From Trichoplax sp. H2 (lineage: Eukaryota > Placozoa > Uniplacotomia > Trichoplacea), in contig NOWV01000405.1 of NCBI GenBank assembly GCA_003344405.1, positions 1-24,823 on the forward strand: 24,823 bases of DNA, in the 5' to 3' direction. The notes under the pieces were generated by a model, which was not told the DNA's origin, ran no database searches, and worked only from the letters and a program-made list of their open reading frames with translations. Shown piece after piece: positions 1-8,351 of the stretch; the stretch's first letter is position 1, and each line of letters opens with the position of its first letter. The position numbers were made by a program, and so were the translations under genes.

Positions 1-329
1 AAAATTATTCAAAGTTCAGATACAATTTACTTAAAGATGACATTATAAAATACTATAAAGCTAACAAACTAACTATAAAATACATCAAGCTTCACTTCTA
101 ACATAATTCCTAATCATTAAACATTGAAAAAGTTTAAAAATTTAACTGCTTAACAATCAACACGATCGCTACTATTAGCTATCTTATTTACTACTTTCTC
201 ATCTAAAATTTCCTAATATAACTTTTGCTATTTGAACCGCAATTCAGTCCTAAAAATCTGACATTCTAAAAATCATGTAATTACTTATTAAAAATTTTAT
301 ATGACAGATATAACTACTTTTCTAACGTT
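1..329. other. AT-rich non-coding stretch
   Basis: No open frame with protein-like content is seen on either strand. The plus strand has clearly more C than G here (for example 1 G against 14 C in positions 61-120). It ends at a 10-bp palindrome, ctaacgttag (322-331), that straddles the start of the next repeat. Nothing else is recognisable. Confidence 0.5.
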
Positions 330-701
330 AGTATTGACAGTTGATGTTTTAGCACGAAGTTGTACGGTAACTATACGATTATGCCATACGTTAGAGTACG
401 TTACCGTCATGTTATAAATTCCCTTTCTCTATAGATAGGGTTTTGCGACTGAGTCCAATTCATTTACAATCTCGATAGACTATCAAACATCCTTACTTTA
501 AATTAAGCGATTGCTCTTAGATCATTTCTACAGTAATCTATATAAAACTTGTAAAACAGTGAAGAACAAAAGATGGTGACATCGCGATTTGGCAGAGTAA
601 AACTTAAAGATACTATCATTTTCTAGGTAATTTCTATAGTGAAGTAATAATAGCCTCATACTAATAGCTGTAATAGATTCTGCTTTTAGTTCTTTGCTAC
701 A
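330..701 (+). repeat. Diverged ~370-bp interspersed repeat, left copy (inverted relative of 6206-6581)
   Basis: Read on the plus strand, this segment aligns along its length with the reverse complement of 6206-6581, at roughly 75-80% identity by eye. The first 24 bases (agtattgacagttgat...) are identical in both copies. Other well-kept blocks lie near 409-451 (through gatagggttttgc), 534-546 (agtaatctatata), 571-606 (agatgg...ggcag...aaaacttaaag) and 684-701. Homology stops abruptly at the agtattgacag end and near ctaca at the other end. No target-site duplication is visible around this copy and I see no coding capacity. It is probably an old, incomplete member of a non-autonomous transposable element family. 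The extra sequence beyond 6581 in the other copy is not present upstream of this one. Confidence 0.8.
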
Positions 702-3700
702 ATCAGTCTTAAAAAATTAATACAAAAAGTAGTTCAAAGACATCTTTGTTCTATTTCGTATTCCACTTATTTTTACAGCTTAGGTCACTCTCCTCATTAG
801 TTAGAAACATACTTATATAACTCTAGACAAATGAATACATTTCTTACAATTACAGATCTATGAATTTGCTTGACTATGTCAAGCAAGTATGTCACACTAT
901 ATCTCTGGCATGATTAGAGCACATATTTAAATTTACTGTTACTCAAAGCAATAACGAATAAACATTCACCTACGTAATCAATAGATTTCCAGTTATATAT
1001 TAAGCGAAGGCTAATTTTAAGATTCTTCTTTTATTAAGATAAATTGTAACATTAATTGAACCAGTTTTTTATCTATTTGAACATAATAGATAAAGTAGCA
1101 GTGTATAAAGAAGTAGATTTAGAATTAAAGATAACTACCTTCCATATTGATCACAGAAGCAATTTCATTATATTATATGAGAATTTAACGAAACCCAATG
1201 ACTTTAGATTCTAATTGTGAACATTTCTTACTTATGGATAGATTACTAATTTAATAACATTTTAGTGGCCTGTGTGATCACTTACGAAAGCAATTTAGAT
1301 TGCATTAAATGTAAAAACCATTTAGTAGCGATTAAATTAACAAGATCTCCAAGTGTGGTAAGTGTTGGTGTTATTCGATAGTAAAGATAAGTACTAGAGT
1401 TAGCAAAGCTTGGTTTCAAAGGTAGTCGCAAGTGAAAGTTCCTTTATGGTTAATTATACATGGCAGAAAATTCTCTCAAGCTTGTATTAATAATTTCAGA
1501 ATTACCCTATAAATTAACTATAAGTTTCTCTTTACCCATCTAAATTGCATTACAAGTTGGATTACTTCAAAAGATAAACAAACACGGTCGTTTGTCAAAC
1601 AATTTATTTTATTTATAATCGCTCTAGAGTACCAGATCGATATTAATGAAATTGCCGCCAACAAATACATAAGTACAAAAGATTGAAAGTCAGATTAATG
1701 AAATGAGACCATTTCTAAATCATTCTCAGCCCCAAGGAAGACTTTTTCTAAGGTAAGGTAACAGCCTAATACCAGCAGCTAAACTATCATATATGTCTGG
1801 TGATAGCGAATTAGCTATTTCAGCAAATAACTATGTAAAATCTGAGCAAATTACTAATGATAAATCTATTAATCAATGTTTAATTTGATGAGTACATATC
1901 TGCTTGTAATGTCTTCTACAATGTATTTTAATTGTTTTCGCTAATGATTAATTGAAATTCCGTTCAAATAGCAGAAGGTACAAAGCAATTATTAACGTAA
2001 AACAAAAAAGTTCATGTAGATTGGATAAACTAATTAGTGTTATATCAGGTGATAGTACTCCTATTTAGGTATCTACATCTTATTCCAAGTCTAAAGTCTC
2101 TAAGAATCCTGATTCCAATCTTCTTCGATTGTCTATGTTATTCATGCACATTAATATCGATAAATTTTTACTTGATATACACTAATAATTATCTTGACTA
2201 TGAACTATGAATGCCCTATATAAATTATGACCAGCTCTACGTAATATCTATAATATCAAATCCATTATCTAGCACAACGTAAATTAATCAGCCTTTCAGA
2301 GCATCTACTCAGCATTAATGACAACCTATTGGCACTTCTTATAACATTTTTACGTTTGAAAATGTTCCATTATCATTTTAGCATAGTACGTAAAACTTAT
2401 ATATTTGGAATAGTAAAAGCACTGCTGCAGATACCGATAGTTTTAGTAGTAACAAATAACACTAAACGATGCTCGTATTGAAATCAAATAGTTACTGCCA
2501 GTCATAGTAAATAGCTTTTACTACATCTAAGGCACAGAATCTAACAAAATATGATAAGTCTAAGCATTTGTATGAATTTTATCAACCGGCATTGCATACT
2601 TTCAAGAATAAAATCATACTCATATTCAAACTAACATTTATGCAAATCGACGTCTGCTATAATATATTCGCACATATTTCTACTAACATAAGGTACTAAT
2701 TATGAATATCTCGTAAAATTGCCAGTGCTAAAGAAAAGTTACCTTGAGCGTCGCATCAGTTTTTTCAATGCTATTAATTTAGATTATAACTTTAATTTGC
2801 AAATAAGTATAGTAAGGCACTGAAGAATGACAACGTCTCCTATCAATCAAGATCAAATTAAAGCTACTAAAGGATTACAGCTATCCTCAAAGAACAGTCG
2901 CGCAAATTTTTCTTTAAAAATGCATGTGATAATTATTAAAATTGATCAATTTAGTAATTATATAGTAATTTTCGAATTTTTTATCAGCTAACCTTAATTG
3001 TACTCGCATAAAATATTATTAACGATATTATTAATAAGTAAATTTTTGTATAGCTGACGTAACATGATTTCCATATGGTAACTTATCGAGGAATGTGTTA
3101 ATATTAATCTATGACATTTTGCATATTTTTAATAGATAACGCATAGTGTACAATATTATCTATAAATTGATAATTAGTCTTTACCTATAAATTGACCGAC
3201 TTTTTAATTAAGTTTGGATTCAACTATATCTGAGAGAGACTAATCGAGTTGCTATTCCTCATAGCGATAAGAGATCGTCAATATTTAGAATGAAATTGTA
3301 AGTAATTTCAGAGGCCAAACCTGACAGTAGTCAAATAGTTTTAATATTCTGTAATGTTCATTTCTTCCATCGTTTCCAATTAAGAATTGAAACACGCACA
3401 TGCTGTCCGAAATTTTCTCTTACATTATGCTTAATTTAAGTCATTTGTTAATAGAGAATTTCATTAATGGTCTTAAATTATTGCAATTTCTATTCATTAA
3501 AGACAAGAAAAACAATATTATTTCTGCATTCAACCAATTGCCAATGACTACAAATGATAATTTTTTGTTATCAAAATGCTTCTTAATCGTAAATTAGGTA
3601 TAATCTACCAGACTATATCCCTCTTAAACTGAATCAACGGTATGGAAAATTCATGGGAATATGCATATTAACTATAACGAATATTTTATTCTTGCTCTTG

Positions 3701-4315
3701 TTCTACTGGCAGCAATCGCTACCCTTCCCAATATTTCAATAAATTCGATTTTTATAACCTTATTTATTAGAATGTATTCTGAGTATAATCAATTTTATTT
3801 TGTAGAAAAATGTTACAGTAATTACAGCGATCAATAACTTTATAAACAAAAGCCCGAATACCATGTGTAAAAGATAGTGAATACTCAATATTTGCATACG
3901 AATTGACGGCGTAAACATCAGTATCGACATTTTTAGATTAATTATTCCTTAAATACTTTTTTCAGTTCTTTATACTTACACAACTACGCATTGTTTTATA
4001 CACCAACACTGGCTGGTTACTCTCAAATGATTTACAAAACTAACTTAGTAGCATCAAAACTGAACGAATTTTGTTGTTCATAAAAGGAAATATCCTACTC
4101 ATCTCAAACCTGGTATTTCAGTTATCATTAGCAAAGCTATTATATAATTATCAATCAAATCAGAATAAGAGATAACATGTTTTCTTTCCAACTCTGACCA
4201 CTATGTGCATTTCTTATTCGTTGTAAAAGTAATTTCGACTCCGAATCTTACATCGAAAACAGAAAAAAAAATAATTACTTGTGTGCTATTTCTGTAAGAA
4301 AATTTTTATAACAAT
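702..4315. other. Long AT-rich intergenic region upstream of GPCR-1
   Basis: I see no supportable gene here. A 65-codon open frame at 3400-3597 is low-complexity, hydrophobic and Asn/Leu/Ile/Phe-rich, as expected by chance in AT-rich DNA. Small structures include a perfect 9-bp hairpin at 866-886 and a 14-bp palindrome, aaattgatcaattt, near 2939-2952. The last part must hold the promoter and 5' UTR of GPCR-1, but no single TATA or initiator element stands out enough to call. Confidence 0.5.
866..886. repeat. Perfect 9-bp hairpin with 3-nt loop
   Basis: ttgcttgac (866-874) and gtcaagcaa (878-886) are exact reverse complements separated by tat. No T-run follows and there is no adjacent gene, so its role is unknown. 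Confidence 0.75.
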
Positions 4316-5416
4316 ATGAATATCACTAGGCTATGTGCCTATTCCAATCACAGCTATTGTAGTAATAATACAAACCAATCAATTCCTACAAAAGTCGATA
4401 CCAAAGCTCTTTTAATTACTGGTATTGGAATTGCTTTTGGCCTTCTTCCTAATATGATCATCATCGTTGGCATACATAAAAAGAAAGTCTTTCAGAAGCC
4501 TACATTTTGTCTTATGGCCAATTTGGCAAGTTGTGATCTATTGTTGGGAATTTCTATTCTATCTAATATTTTTATGTCGTTAGCAGTCAATCTTTCCAAG
4601 TTATCCCCAATAATTCATGAAATTCTGTGTAAAGTCTTATCTACATTTTTTCTATATTGGTCCTTCAATGCTTCGGTCCAAACACTAATTATAATCAGTA
4701 TTGAACGATATAACGCAATCCTTCGACCAACAAAGAAATTAACATCTAAAAAAGCTAAAATGCTTTGTCTGCTTGCTTGGAGTTTGTCTTTCCTCATTTC
4801 AAGTCCATTCTTGATTACAGCTACTAACTTAAATAAGCAATGTGTCGCATTTAAATCGCACAATATTTGGGTAACAGTCATGATGGCAATCTTGATTGCA
4901 GTTCAATTTGTCATTCCTAGCGCAGTAATGTTCACTCTATACGGGTTAATAATATGCCAACTGAAGAAAAAAGATCTAGCTGGACGAAATCAATCCATTA
5001 ACAGCAAACGGCTAAAACGTAAAACTGTTTACATGTTATTTACGACTACAGTTGCTTTCATCATTTTTTCCATACCGTGGGTTGCTTCTTTACTTATCGT
5101 AGCTGTAACTGGCAAATTTTCTTTTGAACTTAAGCAAGATTTTAGTCAACCAGTGTTGCAATCGATTACCGAAATGGGCACATTGTTACTCCCACTAGCG
5201 ACCGTGTATAATCCAGTTGTTTACTGTATCTTCAATCATAATATTCGGAAATTATTTTTTCCATACTGTTACGATCGCAATAACCAAATTAATCCGGCTC
5301 GAACTTTAAACTCATCCCGCTCTAAAAGCGAAAGTCGCAATGATAAATTTAAAATATCATCGAGGCGTACTAATCATCAAATAAACCAACTTTCTTTCGC
5401 TACAAATATGAACTAG
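4316..5416 (+). CDS. Class A (rhodopsin-family) GPCR, single coding exon, 366 aa (GPCR-1)
   Basis: A complete seven-transmembrane receptor of normal class A length, expected in the plasma membrane and coupled to G proteins. The N-terminus carries four N-glycosylation sequons (N2, N11, N17, N20). Landmarks are N46 in TM1 (preceded by Pro rather than the usual Gly), NLAxxD with D74 in TM2, C105 before TM3, ERY 130-132, W155 and P164 in TM4, C176 in extracellular loop 2 (disulfide partner of C105), P201 and Y209 in TM5, F248 and P254 in TM6, and NPVVY 299-303 in TM7. A basic helix 8 follows, then C318, a possible palmitoylation site, and an Ser/Arg-rich tail. Oddities: TM6 reads F-S-I-P, so the toggle tryptophan is Ser; C105 to the ERY arginine is 26 residues where 25 is usual; position 7.43 is Pro293, so there is no retinal-binding lysine. 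The ATG has A at -3. The ligand is unknown; a lysine-less opsin-like or an orphan peptide/amine receptor are both possible. Confidence 0.93.
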   Translation: MNITRLCAYSNHSYCSNNTNQSIPTKVDTKALLITGIGIAFGLLPNMIIIVGIHKKKVFQKPTFCLMANLASCDLLLGISILSNIFMSLAVNLSKLSPIIHEILCKVLSTFFLYWSFNASVQTLIIISIERYNAILRPTKKLTSKKAKMLCLLAWSLSFLISSPFLITATNLNKQCVAFKSHNIWVTVMMAILIAVQFVIPSAVMFTLYGLIICQLKKKDLAGRNQSINSKRLKRKTVYMLFTTTVAFIIFSIPWVASLLIVAVTGKFSFELKQDFSQPVLQSITEMGTLLLPLATVYNPVVYCIFNHNIRKLFFPYCYDRNNQINPARTLNSSRSKSESRNDKFKISSRRTNHQINQLSFATNMN

Positions 5417-6042
5417 CTGAAGACCCGAATGAAATAATTTTGAACTGTAATTACTTTATAAGAAACGGGGATACATCGATTATTAAAATTATAAAATTTC
5501 TTTGAAATCCTTAAGAAAGCGCTTCAGAAGATATGAAATTTATATTAAAACCAATTCGAATTTAAATTGTTATAGAAATACACTTACTTGGTGATTAAAT
5601 ATCAATCGTATCTCCTTTCTGCATCATTTGATCGAAACTAGTAACTGATATTACTGCAAATGACTCAGAAAAGTAAAACTCACTTGCATGTTAACTTAAT
5701 TCTACTGCAAAAGGACGAATTATAACAATGGCTACGGTAAGAGCTAATTTTATAGTAATTTGCGCTAATGGTAAAAAATGGAAAGTTTCAATAAGAAAAT
5801 AAATCTTAAAAAAAAGGAATTCTGTATAATTCAGGAATATTTCTATTCATTGAGATAATTTACTGGCGATTCAAAACGCAACTGGTAAATCTATTAGGAA
5901 TTAAAACCATAAATTAGGCAATAACGTTAGCGCGATAAAAATGTATATTTTAATCGCACCTAATAACATATAAATATAAGATTTATCTACAAGGAAAATT
6001 TTGAAATGATACTAATAATAATTATATGCTTAGATGTTAGAT
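5417..6042. other. 3' flank of GPCR-1, presumed 3' UTR and spacer
   Basis: AT-rich sequence directly after the GPCR-1 stop codon. It should contain the 3' UTR. No second gene is visible before the duplicated segment begins at 6043. Confidence 0.45.
5798..5803 (+). promoter_or_regulatory. Candidate polyadenylation signal AATAAA for GPCR-1
   Basis: This is the first canonical AATAAA I find on the plus strand after the GPCR-1 stop, about 380 bp downstream. In such AT-rich DNA the hexamer is common by chance, and closer ATTAAA variants (for example near 5593) could serve instead. Confidence 0.3.
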
Positions 6043-6200
6043 ATTCATAAAGCCTAATCTATGGTTTAAACAACGACACATAATAGCCATTTTCCGCTAA
6101 CAGATATGTAAAACTACAGAGTGATGTAAATTTTGATCATTTAAAATAACGATAATAGCACTACACTAATTTAAGATTAAAAGATCATCAGCACTATGAT

Positions 6201-6208
6201 AGATGTGT
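6201..6208. repeat. Target-site duplication, left copy
   Basis: agatgtgt here matches agatgtat at 6801-6808 with one difference. The empty-site allele has a single agatgtat. Because the element's relative at 330-701 also shares tgtag at its end, the true duplication may be only agatgt (6 bp). Confidence 0.7.
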
Positions 6209-6581
6209 AGTAAAAGGACTAAAAGTAGAGTCCTTTGTAGTTTTTAGTATGTAATTAGTATTATTTTACTATACAAAATACCTAGAAAGTGATAGTGTCT
6301 TTAAGTTTTACCCTGCCAAATCATCATGTCGCCATCTTTTCTTCTTCATTATTTTACAAGGTATTATATAGATTACTATAGAAGTAGCCCTATAGAGCAA
6401 ATGCCTAATCTAAAGAAAGGGCGTTTCATCGTCTATTCAAATTGTAAAGAAATTTAACTTAGTAGCAAAACCCTATCTTTAGAGAAAGGGGATTTATAAC
6501 ATGACGATAAAGTACTGTAAGGTAGTCTATACTCGTACAGTTACAGTACAATCTGACGCTAAAACATCAACTGTCAATACT
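6206..6581 (-). repeat. ~370-bp interspersed repeat, right copy (inverted relative of 330-701)
   Basis: The reverse complement of this segment aligns with 330-701. It makes up the left part of the inserted element. It ends at ctgtcaatact (6571-6581), beyond which the two copies share nothing. It includes a perfect terminal hairpin at 6213-6236 that is not intact in the other copy. Confidence 0.8.
6213..6236. repeat. Perfect 8-bp hairpin at the end of the inserted element
   Basis: aaaggact (6213-6220) pairs with agtccttt (6229-6236) around an 8-base loop, about 6 bases inside the element boundary. Helitrons carry a hairpin near their 3' end, but the presence of a target duplication argues against that assignment. 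Confidence 0.75.
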
Positions 6582-6605
6582 CGCGAATACTAAGCGGTAC
6601 TAATG

Positions 6606-6625
6606 NNNNNNNNNNNNNNNNNNNN
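6606..6625. other. Assembly gap (20 N) inside the inserted element
   Basis: Twenty consecutive n characters. The real missing length is unknown. The sequence on the right resumes with tgttcggtt, which recurs 45 bp further on (6671), so a short tandem array could have caused the break. Confidence 0.99.
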
Positions 6626-6800
6626 TGTTCGGTTTATACTTCTCTTCATTTTTGTTTTGAAATAAATTGTTGTTCGGTTATTTCCCCAAATTTTATTTGG
6701 TGTCAAAGTATTAGCGTTAAGTCGACCGGAGTGCAACGAAAGTAGAATCAAAGTTTGTTAAAGTTTTGAAGCTTGATCTCTACACATTTCATTTCATTAC

Positions 6801-6808
6801 AGATGTAT
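6801..6808. repeat. Target-site duplication, right copy
   Basis: agatgtat, matching 6201-6208 (agatgtgt) with one difference and identical to the single copy in the empty-site allele. Confidence 0.7.
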
Positions 6809-7495
6809 TGGAATATTTTTATCCTTACAACTAGATTTATTTAGATAAATGGTTAATAAATGTTCATTAGAAAATAGTAAGACTTTAGAAATAATAGGAT
6901 AATTTCAATGTTAATTACGCACTAATATTGTAATTAGACCTGACTTGTAATATACTATTTAAGTTTCTTGGTAACGCACTAGGTTATACACTTAAAGTTT
7001 CTCTAGAAGCTTTAACATTATACTTAATGAAGATTATATAAATTAAACAAACTAAATACTGGGTAATCAGTTACAACTTATTGCAATAATGAATGTACGT
7101 ATATAATTATCGCTTGAAACACGACAACGTACTTAGTAACAAGGGTGCAGTAATTAATAACCAATAAATAATCCTCCGTAACATGTTACAGATAGTATCT
7201 AAACATGATTTATTGTCTCAACATATTAGTTTGTAGACGAATAGATTGCAGTATATTTAGTTTTAAATACTTTTAGCAAAGACTTTGTCTTCCTATAAAC
7301 TTTACATAATTATAGAACAAACTACGTCACTTTTCAAAAAATACCAATTTAGCGGTATCTTCCTTACGAATTTATGGAAATAGACGCATGTAGCTAAAAT
7401 TTTATATCACATACTATCAAAAAATATCAATACACTGAGAGAATATGCACTTCCTATTGCGATCATTAACAAATGGATGGATGAATTTGGCGTTT

Positions 7496-7515
7496 NNNNN
7501 NNNNNNNNNNNNNNN
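7496..7515. other. Assembly gap (20 N) separating the two allelic copies
   Basis: The gap lies exactly where copy 1 ends (...ttggcgttt) and copy 2 begins (attcataaagc...). This placement is a hallmark of two contigs that overlap in reality but were scaffolded side by side. Confidence 0.99.
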
Positions 7516-8351
7516 ATTCATAAAGCCTAATCTATGGTTTAAACAACGACACATAATAGCCATTTTCCGCTAACAGATGTGTAAAACTACAGAGTGATGT
7601 AAATTTTGATCATTTAAAATAACGATAATAGCACTACACTAATTTAAGATTAAAAGATCATCGGCACTATGATAGATGTATAGGAATATTTTTATCCTTA
7701 CAACTAGATTTATTTAGACAAATGGTTAATAAATGTTCATTAGAAAATAGTAAGACTTTAGAAATAACAGGATAATTTCAATGTTAATTACGCACTAATA
7801 TTGTAATATACTATTTAAGTTTCTTGGTAACGCACTAGGTTATACACTTAAAGTTTCTCTAGAAGCTTTAACATTATACTTAATGAAGCTTATATAAATT
7901 AAACAAACTAAATACTAGGTAATCAGTTACAACTTATTGCAATAATGAATGTACGTATATAATTATCGCTTGAAACACGACAACGTACTTAGTAACAAGG
8001 GTGCAGTAATTAATAACCAATAAATAATCCTCCGTAACATGTTACAGATAGTATCTAAACATGATTTATTGTCTCAACATATTAGTTTGTAGACGAATAG
8101 ATTGCAGTACATTTAGTTTTAAATACTTTTAGCAAAGACTTTGTCTTCCTATAAACTTTACATAATTATCGAACAAACTACGTCTTTTTTCAAAAAATGC
8201 CAATTTAGCGGTATCTTCCTTACGAATTTATGGAAATAGACGCATGTAGCCAAAATTGTATATCACATACTATCGAAAAATATCAATACACTGAGAGAAT
8301 ATGCACTTCCTATTGCGATCATTAACAAATGGATGGATGAATTTGGCGTTT
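7516..8351 (+). repeat. Duplicated segment, copy 2 (empty site); probable haplotype B
   Basis: An 836-bp match to 6043-7495 without the insertion and without the 17-bp stretch at 6935-6951. It continues without a break into unique sequence at 8352 (tcgcagccac...). It is the reference that defines the insertion borders in copy 1. No coding capacity is convincing: a 60-codon minus-strand frame that crosses its right edge has no recognisable domain. Confidence 0.9.

Larger units (their letters stand above)
6207..6800. mobile_element. Unclassified non-autonomous insertion, polymorphic between the two haplotypes (internal gap)
   Basis: Comparison with the uninterrupted allele at 7516-8351 defines this insertion: the empty site reads gatagatgtatagg, and the filled site splits there with agatgt repeated on both sides. 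The termini are gtagtaaaagg... and ...catttcattac. Read inward they match in about 8 of the first 11 bases, so a weak imperfect terminal inverted repeat is possible. A target duplication of 6-8 bp would fit some cut-and-paste DNA transposons; 8 bp is typical of hAT elements. No transposase or reverse transcriptase is visible, so it is non-autonomous or truncated. The 20-N gap at 6606-6625 means its true length is unknown. About 370 bp of it recurs at 330-701 in the opposite orientation. Confidence 0.75.
6043..7495 (+). repeat. Duplicated segment, copy 1 (carries the insertion); probable haplotype A
   Basis: This segment matches 7516-8351 collinearly, apart from an extra ~600 bp (about 6201-6800) and an extra 17 bp at 6935-6951. 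The arithmetic closes exactly: 1453 minus 600 minus 17 equals 836, the length of the other copy. I count about 15 single-base differences. Copy 1 stops precisely at a 20-N gap. The level of difference and the gap position fit two alleles of one locus laid end to end rather than a true tandem duplication. No gene is visible inside. Confidence 0.9.

Noticed and set aside
369-416. Apparent compensatory base changes in a stem shared by the 330-701 repeat and its inverted relative
   Set aside because: Both copies can form a hairpin here (acggtaac/gttaccgt in one; gtactgtaa/ttacagtac in the other), but after position-by-position alignment the arms use different registers. It is not evidence of a conserved structure.
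3400-3597. 65-codon plus-strand frame
   Set aside because: Composition-driven (Leu/Ile/Phe/Asn/Lys), no motif, no splice or neighbour support.
4615-4881. Minus-strand 88-codon open frame inside GPCR-1
   Set aside because: It is antisense to TM3-TM5 of a clear receptor gene and has no features of its own.
4316-5416. Calling GPCR-1 an opsin
   Set aside because: The retinal-binding lysine position in TM7 is proline (P293), and the rest of the similarity is shared by many class A receptors.
6213-6236. Helitron 3' hairpin
   Set aside because: A hairpin sits near the element end, but the insertion shows a target duplication and lacks the usual CTRR end next to A-T target bases.
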